Program-made: the position numbers and the translations under genes
The notes under the pieces: model-generated
What the model was told of the DNA's origin: nothing
What the model saw: the letters and a program-made list of their open reading frames with translations, nothing else
The model's database searches: none
Assembly (NCBI RefSeq): GCF_051020975.1
Contig: NW_027478169.1
Location: 1,488,001-1,552,000 of the forward strand
From: Osmia lignaria lignaria
Taxonomy: Eukaryota > Arthropoda > Insecta > Hymenoptera > Megachilidae
Length of the DNA: 64,000 nucleotides
Reading direction: 5' to 3'
Shown: positions 38,036-48,236 of the stretch, piece by piece
How the letters are laid out: each line of letters opens with the position of its first letter
How positions within the stretch are numbered: position 1 is the stretch's first letter

Positions 38036-39235
38036 CTTTCTTTGAGATAACTCTGCACTATTGCGAGCTGCAAATGCCACTTCCAGCTTAGCTGTGCAGA
38101 AGAAGCACAACAAGAAGAAGAAATATCTCGAAATATGTCCGTCAGGCCCCTTCCCTTGAGATAAATCTGCAAATATCTCGGAAACGAAGCGAGCTATGGC
38201 AAAATGTTAAGAGACCTTTTTTGTAGAGAATTAAGTTTCCTACTTTTTATGTTGTATGATATTTTTTGATCAGATGCGTAGTTCTCGAGATATATCAGGA
38301 TATTTAAAAGTTCCGAAGCCGCACCAACATAATAGAGGTACAGAAACACCGTGGCCTCTTTCTTTGAGATAACTCTGCACTATTGCGAGCTGCAAATGCC
38401 ACTTCCAGCTTAGCTGTGCAGAAGAGGAACAACAAGAAGAAGAAATATCTCGGAATATGTCCGTCAGGCCCCTTCCCGTGAGCTAAATCTGCAAATATCT
38501 CGGAAACGATGCCAGCTATGGGAAAATGTTAAGAGACCTTTTTTGTAGAGAATTAAGTTTCCTACTTTTTATGTTCTATGATATTTTTTGATCAGAAGCG
38601 TAGTTTTCGAGATATATCGAGATATTTAAAAGTTCCGAAGCCGCACCAACATAATAGAGATACAGAAACACCGTGGCCCCTTTCTTTGGGATAACTCTGC
38701 ACTATTGCGAGCTGGAAATGCCACTTCCAGCTTAGCTGTGAAGAAGACGAACAACAAGAACAAGAAATATCTCGAAATATGTCCGTTAGGCCCCTTCCCT
38801 TGAGATAAATCTGCAAATATCTCGGAAACGAAGCGAGCTACGGCAAAATGTTAAGAGACCTTTTTTGTAGAGAATTAAGTTTCCTACCTTTTATCTTCTA
38901 TGATATTTTTTGATCAGATGCGGAGTTCTCGAGATATATCAAGATATTTAAAAGTTCCGAAGCTGCACCAACATAATAGAGGTACAGAAACACCGTGGCC
39001 TCTTTCTTTGAGATAACTCTGCACTATTGCGAGCTGCAAATGCCACTTCCAGCTTAGCTGTGCAGAAGAAGAACAACAAGAAGAAGAAATATCTCGAAAT
39101 ATGTCCGTCAGGCCACTTCCCTTGAGATAAATCTGCAAATATCTCGGAAACGAAGCGAGCTATGGCAAAATGTTAAGAGACCTTTTTTGTAGAGAATTAA
39201 GTTTCCTACTTTTTATGTTGTATGATATTTTTTGA
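37304..39235. repeat. 966-bp (3-unit) re-amplification of the 7-unit HOR
   Basis: Units e (37304), f' (37626) and c-like (37948) are followed by e (38270), f' (38592) and c (38914), a shift of 966 bp. The unit at 37948 is a chimera. It has type c markers (GATGCGGAG, GGCCTCTTT) up to 38035 and type d markers (GAAGCACAAC) from 38106, so the joint lies in 38036-38105. Pairing of unlike neighbouring units and unequal exchange explains both the chimera and the loss of one register. Confidence 0.82.
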
Positions 39236-39557
39236 TCAGATGCGCAATTGTCGAGATATATCAAGATATTTAAAAGTTCCGAAGCTGCACCAACATAATA
39301 GAGGTACAGAAACACCGTGGCCTCTTTCTTTGAGATAACTCTGCACTATTGCGAGCTGCAAATGCCACTTCCAGCTTAGCTGTGCAGAAGAGGAACAACA
39401 AGAAGAAGAAATATCTCGGAATATGTCCGTCAGGCCCCTTCCCTTGAGCTAAATCTGCAAATATCTCGGAAACGATGCCAGCTATGGGAAAATGATAAGA
39501 GACCTTTTTTGTAGAGAATTAAGTTTCCTACTTTTTATGTTCTATGATATTTTTTGA

Positions 39558-40400
39558 TCAGATGCGTAGTTCCTGAGATATATCAAGATATTTAAAAGTT
39601 CCGAAGCCGCACCAACATAATAGAGATACAGAAACACCGTGGCCCCTTTCTTTGAGATAACTCTGCACTATTGCGAGCTGCAAATGCCACTTCCAGCTTA
39701 GCTGTGCAGAAGAAGAACAACAAGAAGAAGGAATATCTCGAAATATGTCCGTCAGGCCCCTTCCTTTGAGCTAAATCTGCAAATATCTCGGAAACGATGC
39801 GAGCTGTGGCAAAATGTTGAGAAACCTTTTTTGTAGGAAATTAAGTTTCCTACTATTTATGTTCTATGATATTTTTTGATCAGACGCGCAGTTTTCGAGA
39901 TATATCAAGATATTTAAAAGCTCCGAAGCCGCACCAACATAATAAAGATACAGAAACACCGTGGCCCCTTTCTTTCAGATAACTCTGCACTATTGCGAGC
40001 TGGAAATGCCACTTCCAGTTTAGCTGTGCAGAAGAAGAACAACAAGAAGAAGAAATATCTCGAAATATGTCCGTCAGGCCCCTTCCTTTGAGATAAATCT
40101 GCAAATATCTCGGAAACGATGCGAGCTGTGCCAAAATGTTGGGAGACCTTTCTTGTAGGAAATTAAGTTTCCTACTATTTTTGTTCTATGATATTTTTTG
40201 ATCAGACGCGTAGTTTTCGAGATATATCAAGATATTTAAAAGTTTCGAAGCCGCACCAACATAATAGAGATACAGAAACACCGTGGCCCCTTTCTGTGAG
40301 ATAACTCTGCGCTATTGCGAGCTGCAAATGCCAGTTCCAGCTTAGCTGTGCAGAAGAAGCACAACAAGAACAAGAAATATCTCGAAATATGTCCGTTAGG
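39558..40400. repeat. Divergent unit group, left occurrence (offset 3864 bp)
   Basis: The stretch shares rare markers with 43422-44264: GAGCTGTGGC or GAGCTGTGCC, TTGAGAAACC, GTAGGAAATT, CAGACGCGCAG, AATAAAGATAC, CTTTCAGATAAC, TATTTTTGTTC and AAGTTTCGAAG. The two occurrences differ by several bases (AGATAAATC versus AGCTAAATC near 40093 and 43957; CTTTCTTG versus CTTTTTTG near 40150), so this is an older duplication than the 20931-bp one. Confidence 0.8.
39833..39853. other. Perfect 8-bp palindrome with 5-base loop (GTAGGAAA / TTTCCTAC)
   Basis: GTAGGAAA at 39833-39840 and TTTCCTAC at 39846-39853 are exact reverse complements around TTAAG. The same perfect stem is at 40155-40175, 43697-43717, 44019-44039, 44663-44683 and 45293-45313. 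All of these are in diverged units. In nearly all other units the left arm is GTAGAGAA and the stem is broken. It could be a protein site, a small cruciform, or the ancestral form of the unit. It is too weak and too lacking in a T-run to be called a bacterial terminator, and the context is eukaryotic. Confidence 0.7.
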
Positions 40401-41167
40401 CCCCTTCCCTTGAGATAAATCTGCAAATATCTCGGAAACGAAGCGAGCTATGGCAAAATGTTAAGAGACCTTTTTTGTAGAGAATTAAGTTTCCTACCTT
40501 TTATCTTCTATGATATTGTTTGATCAGATGCGTAGTTCTCGAGATATATCAAGATATTTAAAAGTTCCGAAGCTGCACCAACATAATAGAGGTACAGAAA
40601 CACCGTGGCCTCTTTCTTTGAGATAACTCTGCACTATTGCGAGCTGCAAATGCCACTTCCAGCTTAGCTGTGCAGAAGAAGAACAACAAGAAGAAGAAAT
40701 ATCTCGAAATATGTCCGTTAGGCCCCTTCCCTTGAGATAAATCTGCAAATATCTCGGAAACGAAGCGAGCTATGGCAAAATGTTAAGAGACCTTTTTTGT
40801 AGAGAATTAAGTTTCCTACTTTTTATGTTCTATGATATTTTTTGATCAGATGCGTAGTTCTCGAGATATATCAAGATACTTAAAAGTTCCGAAGCCGCAC
40901 CAACATAATAGAGATACAGAAACACCGTGGCCCCTTTCTTTGAGATAACTCTGCACTATTGCGAGCTGCAAATGCCACTTCCAGCTTAGCTGTGCAGAAG
41001 AAGAACAACAAGAAGAAGAAATATCACGAAATATGTCCGTTAGGCCCCTTCCCTTGAGATAAATCTGCAAATATCTCGGAAACGATGCCAGCTATGGGAA
41101 AATGTTAAGAGACCTTTTTTGTAGACAATTAAGTTTCCTACTTTTTATGTTCTATGATATTTTTTGA

Positions 41168-42455
41168 TCAGATGCGTAGTTCTCGAGATATATCAAGATA
41201 TTTAAAAGTTCCGAAGCCGCACCAACATAATGGAGATACAGAAACACCGTGGCCCCTTTCTTTGAGATAACTCTGCACTATTGCGCGCTGCAAATGCCAC
41301 TTCCAGCTTAACTGTGCAGAAGAAGAACAACAAGAAGAAGAAATATCTCGAGATATGTCCGTCAGGCCCCTTCCCTTGAGATAAATCTGCAAATATCTCG
41401 GAAACGAAGCGAGCTATGGCAAAATGTTAAGAGACCTTATTTCTAGAGAATTAAGTTTCCTACTCTTTATGTTCTATGATATTTTTTGATCAGATGCGTA
41501 GTTCTCGAGATATATCGAGATATTTAAAAGTTCCGAAGCCGCACCAACATAATAGAGATACAGAAACACCGTGGCCCCTTTCTTTGAGATAACTCTGCAC
41601 TATTGCGAGCTGCAAATGCCACTTCCAGCTTAGCTGTGCAGAAGAAGCACAACAAGAAGAAGAAATATCTCGAAATATGTCCGTCAGGCCCCTTCCCTTG
41701 AGATAAATCTGCAAATATCTCGGAAACGATGCCAGCTATGGGAAAATGTTAAGAGACCTTTTTTGTAGACAATTAAGTTTCCTACTTTTTATGTTCTATG
41801 ATATTTTTTGATCAGATGCGTAGTTCTCGAGATATATCAAGATATTTAAAAGTTCCGAAGCCGCACCAACATAATGGAGATACAGAAACACCGTGGCCCC
41901 TTTCTTTGAGATAACTCTGCACTATTGCGCGCTGCAAATGCCACTTCCAGCTTAACTGTGCAGAAGAAGAACAACAAGAAGAAGAAATATCTCGAGATAT
42001 GTCCGTCAGGCCCCTTCCCTTGAGATAAATCTGCAAATATCTCGGAAACGAAGCGAGCTATGGCAAAATGTTAAGAGACCTTATTTCTAGAGAATTAAGT
42101 TTCCTACTCTTTATGTTCTATGATATTTTTTGATCAGATGCGTAGTTCTCGAGATATATCGAGATATTTAAAAGTTCCGAAGCCGCACCAACATAATAGA
42201 GATACAGAAACACCGTGGCCCCTTTCTTTGAGATAACTCTGCACTATTGCGAGCTGCAAATGCCACTTCCAGCTTAGCTGTGCAGAAGAAGCACAACAAG
42301 AAGAAGAAATATCTCGAAATATGTCCGTCAGGCCCCTTCCCTTGAGATAAATCTGCAAATATCTCGGAAACGAAGCGAGCTATGGCAAAATGTTAAGAGA
42401 CCTTTTTTGTAGAGAATTAAGTTTGCTACTTTTTATGTTGTATGATATTTGTTGA
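41168..42455. repeat. 644-bp (2-unit) tandem duplication
   Basis: Units 41168 and 41490 are repeated as 41812 and 42134. Shared private markers are AATGGAGATAC, CTTAACTGTG, CTCGAGATATG and CCTTATTTCTAGAG. The second dimer ends differently (ACGAAGCGAGC instead of ACGATGCCAGC), joining unit 42456, an e-type unit of the 7-unit HOR. The extra CTCGAG inside CTCGAGATATG is specific to this pair. Confidence 0.87.
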
Positions 42456-43099
42456 TCAGATGCGTAGTTCTCGAGATATATCAGGATATTTAAAAGTTCC
42501 GAAGCCGCACCAACATAATAGAGGTACAGAAACACCGTGGCCTCTTTCTTTGAGATAACTCTGCACTATTGCGAGCTGCAAATGCCACTTCCAGCTTAGC
42601 TGTGCAGAAGAGGAACAACAAGAAGAAGAAATATCTCGGAATATGTCCGTCAGGCCCCTTCCCGTGAGCTAAATCTGCAAATATCTCGGAAACGATGCCA
42701 GGTATGGGAAAATGTTAAGAGACCTTTTTTGTAGAGAATTAAGTTTCCTACTTTTTACGTTCTATGATATTTTTTGATCAGAAGCGTAGTTTTCGAGATA
42801 TATCGAGATATTTAAAAGTTCCGAAGCCGCACCAACATAATAGAGATACAGAAACACCGTGGCCCCTTTCTTTGGGATAACTCTGCACTATTGCGAGCTG
42901 GAAATGCCACTTCCAGCTTAGCTGTGAAGAAGACGAACAACAAGAAGAAGAAATATCTCGAAATATGTCCGTTAGGCCCCTTCCCTTGAGATAAATCTGC
43001 AAATATCTCGGAAACGAAGCGAGCTATGGCAAAATGTTTGGAGACCTTTTTTGTAGAGAATTAAGTTTCCTACCTTTTATGTTCTATGATATTTTTTGA
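42456..43099. repeat. Isolated e-f' pair of the 7-unit HOR
   Basis: 42456 has CAGGATATTT and CCGTGAGCTAAATC (type e), and 42778 has AAGCGTAG and GTGAAGAAGACG (type f'). They are the last units of left-domain type before the divergent core. Small private changes are GTTTGCTACT at 42421-42430, TTGTTGATCAG, and CCAGGTATGGG. Confidence 0.8.
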
Positions 43100-43696
43100 T
43101 CAGATGCGTAGTTCTCGAGATATATCAAGATATTTAAAAGTTCCGAAGCCGCACCAACATAATAGAGATACAGAAACACCGTGGCCCCCTTCTGTGAGAT
43201 AACTCTGCACTATTGCGAGCTGCAAATGCCAGTTCCAGCTTAGCTGTGCAGAAGAAGCACAACAAGAACCAGAAATATCTCGGAATATGTCCGTCAGGCC
43301 CCTTCCCTTGAGCTACATCTGCAAATATCCCGCAAACGATGCGAGCTATGGCAAAATCTTAAGAGACCTTTTTTGCAGAGAATTAAGATTCCTACTATTT
43401 ATGTTCTATGATATTTTTTGATCAGATGCGTAGTTTTCCAGATATATCAAGATATTTAAAAGTTCCGAAGCCGCACCAACATAATAGAGATACAGAAACA
43501 CCGTGGCCCCTTTCTTTGAGATAACTCTGCACTATTGCGAGCTGCAAATGCCACTTCCAGCTTAGCTGTGCAGAAGAAGAACAACAAGAGGAAGGAATAT
43601 CTCGAAATATGTCCGTCAGGCCCCTTCCTTTGAGCTAAATCTGCAAATATCTCGGAAACGATGCGAGCTGTGGCAAAATGTTGAGAAACCTTTTTT

Positions 43697-44039
43697 GTAG
43701 GAAATTAAGTTTCCTACTATTTATGTTCTATGATATTTTTTGATCAGACGCGCAGTTTTCGAGATATATCAAGATATTTAAAAGCTCCGAAGCCGCACCA
43801 ACATAATAAAGATACAGAAACACCGTGGCCCCTTTCTTTCAGATAACTCTGCACTATTGCGAGCTGGAAATGCCACTTCCAGTTTAGCTGTGCAGAAGAA
43901 GAACAACAAGAAGAAGAAATATCTCGAAATATGTCCGTCAGGCCCCTTCCTTTGAGCTAAATCTGCAAATATCTCGGAAACGATGCGAGCTGTGCCAAAA
44001 TGTTGGGAGACCTTTTTTGTAGGAAATTAAGTTTCCTAC
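43697..44039. other. Two further intact GTAGGAAA palindromes one unit apart
   Basis: Perfect stems lie at 43697-43717 and 44019-44039, exactly 322 bp apart, with the same TTAAG loop. They belong to the copy of the divergent pair seen at 39833 and 40155. A third and fourth follow at 44663-44683 (loop CTAAG) and 45293-45313. The unit between has an imperfect form, GTAGGAAG with TTTCCTAC. Confidence 0.7.
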
Positions 44040-44709
44040 TATTTTTGTTCTATGATATTTTTTGATCAGACGCGTAGTTTTCGAGATATATCAAGATATT
44101 TAAAAGTTTCGAAGCCGCACCAACATAATAGAGATACAGAAACACCGTGGCCCCTTTCTGTGAGATAACTCTGCACTATTGCGAGCTGCAAATGCCAGTT
44201 CCAGCTTAGCTGTGCAGAAGAAGCACAACAAGAACAAGAAATATCTCGGAATATGTCCGTCAGGCCCCTTCCCTTGAGCTAAATCTGCAAATATCTCGGA
44301 AACAATGCCAGCTGTGGCAAAATGTTGAGAGACCTTTTTTGTAGAGAATTAAGTTTCCTACTTTTTATCTTCTATGATATTTTTTGATCAGATGCGTAGT
44401 TCTCGAGATATATCAAGATATTTAAAAGTTCCGAAGTCGCACCAACATAATAGAGATACAGAAACACCGTGGCCCCTTTCTGTGAGATAACGATGCACTA
44501 TCGCGAGCAGCAAATGCCAGTCCCAGCTTAGCAGTGCAGAAGAAGCACAAAAAGAACAAGAAATATCTCGGAATATGTCCGTCAGGCCCCTTCCCTTGAG
44601 CTAAATCTGCAAATATCTCGCAAACGATGCGAGCTATGGCAAATTGTTGAGAGACCTTTTTTGTAGGAAACTAAGTTTCCTACTATCCATGCTCCATGAT
44701 ATTTTTTGG

Positions 44710-45017
44710 TCACATGCGTAGTTTTCGAGATATATCGAGATATTTAAAAGTTCCGAAGCCGCGCCAACATAATAAAGATACAGAAACACCGTGGATCCTT
44801 TCTTTGAGATAACTCTGCACTATTGCCACTTCCAGCTTAGCTGTGCAGAAGAAGAACAACAAGAAGAAGAAATATCTCGAAATATGTCCGTCAGGCCCCT
44901 TCCTAGAGCTAAATCTGCAAATATCTCGGAAACGATGCGAGCTGTGGCAAAATGTTGAGAGACCTTTTTTGTAGGAAGTTACGTTTCCTACAATTTATGT
45001 TCTATGATATTTTTGGA
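44710..45017. repeat. Shortened 308-bp unit with a 13-bp deletion
   Basis: The text runs ACTATTGC then CACTTCCAGC across 44826/44827. Elsewhere 13 bases lie between these (GAGCTGCAAATGC). The deleted block and the retained left side both end in TGC, so a short-homology deletion is likely. A further base is missing in TTCCTAGAGCT at 44900-44910, where other units have TTCCCTTGAGCT. These are the largest indels in the window. Confidence 0.88.
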
Positions 45018-45660
45018 TCAGATGCGTAGTTTTCGAGATATATCGAGATATTTAAAAGTTCCGAAGCCGCACCAACATAATAAAGATACAGAAACACCGT
45101 GGATCCTTTCTTTGAGATAACTCTGCACTATTGTGGGCTGGAAATGCCATTTCCAGCTTAGCTGTGCAGAAGAAGAACAAGAAGAAGAAGAAAGATCTCG
45201 AAATATGTCCGTCAGGCCCCTTCCCTGGAGTTATATCAGCAAATATCTCGGAAACGATGCGAGCTACGGCAAAATGTTAACAGACCTTTTTTGTAGGAAA
45301 TTAAGTTTCCTACTATTTAAGTTCTATGATATTTTTTGGTCAGATGCGTAGTTCTCGAGATATATCAAGATATTTAAAAGTTCCGAAGCCGCACGAACAT
45401 AATAAAGATACAGAAATACCGTGGCCCCTTTCGTTGAGATAACTCTGCACTATTGCGAGCTGGAAATGCCACTTCCAGTTTAGCTGTGCAGAAGAAGAAC
45501 AACAAGAAGAAGAAATATCTCGGAATATGTCCGTCAGGCCCCTTCCCTTAAATTAATCTGCAAATATCTCGCAAACGATGCGAGCTATGGCAAAATGTTA
45601 GGACACATTTTTTGTAGAGAATTAAGTTTCCCACCTTTTATGTTTTATGATATTTTTTGA

Positions 45661-46304
45661 TCAGATGCGTAGTTTTCGAGATATATCGAGATATTTAAAA
45701 GCTCCGAGGCCACACCAACATAATAAGGATACATAAACACCGTGGCCTCTTTCTTTGAAATAACTCTGCTCTATGCCGAGCTGCAAATGCCACTTCCAGC
45801 TTAGCTGTGCAGAAGAAGAACAACAAGAAGAAGAAATATCTCGAAATATGTCCGTCAGGCCCCTTCCCTTGAGATAAATCTGCAAATATCTCGGAAACGA
45901 AGCGAGCTATGGCAAAATGTTAAGATACCTTTTTTGTAGAAAATTAGGTTTCCTACTTTTTATGTTCTATGATATTTTTTGATCAGATGCGTAGTTCTCG
46001 AGATATATCAAGATATTTAAAAGTTCCGAAGCTGCACCAACATAATAGGGGTACAGAAACACCGTGGCCTCTTTCTTTGAGATAACTCTGCACTATTGCG
46101 AGCTGCAAATGCCACTTCCAGCTTAGCTGTGCAGAAGAAGAACAACAAGAAGAAGAAATATCTCGAAATATGTCCGTCAGGCCCCTTCCCTTGAGATAAA
46201 TCTGCAAATATCTCAGAAACGAAGCGAGCTATGGCAAAATGTTAAGAGACCTTTTTTGTAGAGAATTAAGTTTCCTACTTTTTATGTTCTATGATATTTT
46301 TTGA
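45661..46304. repeat. First units of the right domain
   Basis: Unit 45661 is still diverged (GAGGCCACACC, AAGGATACATAAAC, CTCTATGCCGAG). Unit 45983 is close to the consensus (ATAGGGGTAC). From here on I see no CAGAAGCG anchors and no GATGCCAGC / ATGGGAAAATG forms, both frequent left of 43 kb, so the domain change falls at about 45.7-46 kb. Confidence 0.75.
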
Positions 46305-48236
46305 TCAGATGCGTAGTTCTCGAGATATATCAAGATATTTAACAGTTCCGAAGCTGCACCAACATAATAGGGGTACAGAAACACCGTGGCCTCTTTCTTT
46401 GAGATAACTCTGCACTATTGCGCGCTGCAAATGCCACTTCCAGCTTAGCTGTGCAGAAGAAGAACAAGAAGAAGAATAAATATCTCGAAATATGTCCGTC
46501 AGGCCCCTTCCCTTGAGATAAATCTGCAAATATCTCGGAAAGGAAGCGAGCTATGGCAAAATGTTAAGAGACCTTTTTTGTAGAGAATTATGTTTCCTAC
46601 AATTTATGTTCTATGATATTTTTGGATCAGATGCGTAGTTCTCGAGATATATCAAGATATTTAAAAGATGCGAAGCCGCACCAACATAATAGAGATACAG
46701 AAACACCGGGGCCCCTTTCTTTGAGATAACTCTGCACTATTGCGAGCTGCAAATGCCACTTCCAGCTTAGCTGTGCAGAAGAAGAACAAGAAGAAGAATA
46801 AATATCTCGAAATATGTCCGTCAGGCCCCTTCCCTTGAGATAAATCTGCAAATATCACGGAAACGAAGCGAGCTATGGCAAAATGTTAAGAGACCTTTTT
46901 TGTAGAGAATTAAGTTTCCTACTTTTTATGTTCTAGGATATTTTTTGATCAGATGCGTAGTTCTCGAGATATATCAAGATATTTAAAAGTTCCGAAGCCG
47001 CACCAACATAATAGAGATACAGAAACGCCGTGGCCACTTTCTTTGAGATAACTCTGCACTATTGCGAGCTGCAAATGCCACTTCCAGCTGAGCTGTGCAG
47101 AAGAAGAACAACAAGAAGAAGAAATATCTCGAAATATGTCCGTCAGGCCCCTTCCCTTGAGATAAATCTGCAAATATCACGGAAACGAAGCGAGCTATGG
47201 CAAAATGTTAAGAGACCTTTTTTGTACGGAATTAAGTATCCTACTTTTTATCTTCTATGATATTTTTTGATCAGATGCGTAGTTCTCGAGATATATCAAG
47301 ATATTTAAAAGATCCGAAGCCGCACCAACATAATAGAGATACAGAAACACTGTGGCCCCTTTCTTTGAGATAACTCTGCACTATTGCGAGCTGCAAATGC
47401 CACTTCCAGCTTAGCTGTGCAGAAGAAGAACAACAAGAAGAAGAAATATCTCGAAATATGTCCGTCAGGCCCCTTCCCTTGAGATAAATCCGCAAATATC
47501 TCGGAAACGAAGCGAGCTATGGCAAAATGTTAACATACCTTTTTTGTAGAGAATTAAGTTTCCTACTTTTTATGTTCTATGATATTTTTTGATCAGATGC
47601 GTAGTTCTCGAGATATATCAAGATATTTAAAAGTTCCGAAGCCGCACCAACATAATAGAGATACAGAAACACCGTGGCCGCTTTCTTTGAGATAGCTCTG
47701 CACTATTGCGAGATGGAAATGCCACTTCCAGTTTAGCTGTGCAGAAGAAGAACAACAAGATGAAGAAATATCTCGAAATATGTCCGTCAGGCCCCTTCCC
47801 TTGAGATAAATCTGCAAATATCTCGGAAACGAAGCGAGCTATGGCAAAATGCAAAGAGACCTTTTTTGTAGAGAATTAAGTTTCCTACTTTTTATCTTCT
47901 ATGATATTTTTTGATCAGATGCGTAGTTCTCGAGATATATCAAGATATTTAAAAGTTCCGAAGCTGCACCAACATAATAGAGGTACAGAAACACCGCGGC
48001 CTCTTTCTTTGAGATAACTCTGCACTACTGCGAGCTGCAAATGCCACTTCGAGCTTAGCTGTGCAGAGGAAGAACAACCAGAAGAAGAAATATCTCGCAA
48101 TATGTCCGTCAGACCCCTTCCCTTGAGATAAATCTGCAAATATCTCGGAAACGAAGCGAGCTATGGCAAAATGTTAACATACCTTTTTTGTAGAGAATTA
48201 AGTTTGCTACTTTTTATGTTCTATGATATTTTTTGA
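46305..48236. repeat. 6-unit repeat (1932 bp), copy 1
   Basis: Units 46305 (ATTGCGCGCTGC, AAGAATAAAT), 46627 (AAAAGATGCGAAG, AAGAATAAAT), 46949 (GAAACGCCGTGGCC, TTCTAGGATA), 47271 (AAAAGATCCGAAG, AATCCGC), 47593 (GAGATAGCTC, CAAGATGAAG) and 47915 (CACCGCGGCC, CTACTGCGAGC) come in an order that is repeated, for the first five, from 48237. Differences from copy 2 include CCGGGGCCCC at 46707 and AGCTGAGCTG at 47087, so it is not very recent. Confidence 0.82.

Larger units (their letters stand above)
39236..41167. repeat. Transition segment with first divergent units
   Basis: Units lose the regular order. 39236 has GATGCGCAATTG. 39558 has GTTCCTGAG. 39880 and 40202 carry CAGACGCG anchors and are clearly diverged, and the former also has AATAAAGATAC and CTTTCAGATAAC. 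40524 and 40846 are ordinary units with GTTAGGCCCC. The diverged pair recurs in the core at 43744-44387 (offset 3864 bp, twelve units). Confidence 0.8.
43100..45660. repeat. Divergent core of the array (8 units)
   Basis: The eight units (anchors 43100, 43422, 43744, 44066, 44388, 44710, 45018, 45340) are the most unlike the consensus. They contain most of the length change in the window: -13 and -1 bp in unit 44710 and -1 bp in unit 45340. Most carry GTAGGAAA and CAAACGATGCG or GAGCTGTG forms, GGATCC appears at 44793 and 45103, and some anchors are TTGGTCA instead of TTGATCA. In none is the 74-codon minus-strand frame open. Divergence of this sort is expected where homogenisation has been weak or has stopped. 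Confidence 0.85.

Noticed and set aside
39236..45660. Insertion of a mobile element as cause of the divergent region
   Set aside because: All bases in the region align to the 322-bp unit. There are no terminal repeats, target duplications or foreign sequence.
46661..46858. Shorter open frames in other registers, both strands (e.g. 8725-8922 plus, 18935-19165 plus, 46661-46858 minus, 47627-47854 minus)
   Set aside because: They arise only in scattered units from single substitutions that remove a stop or create a start, and they overlap the same satellite unit. No homology or coding signal was seen.
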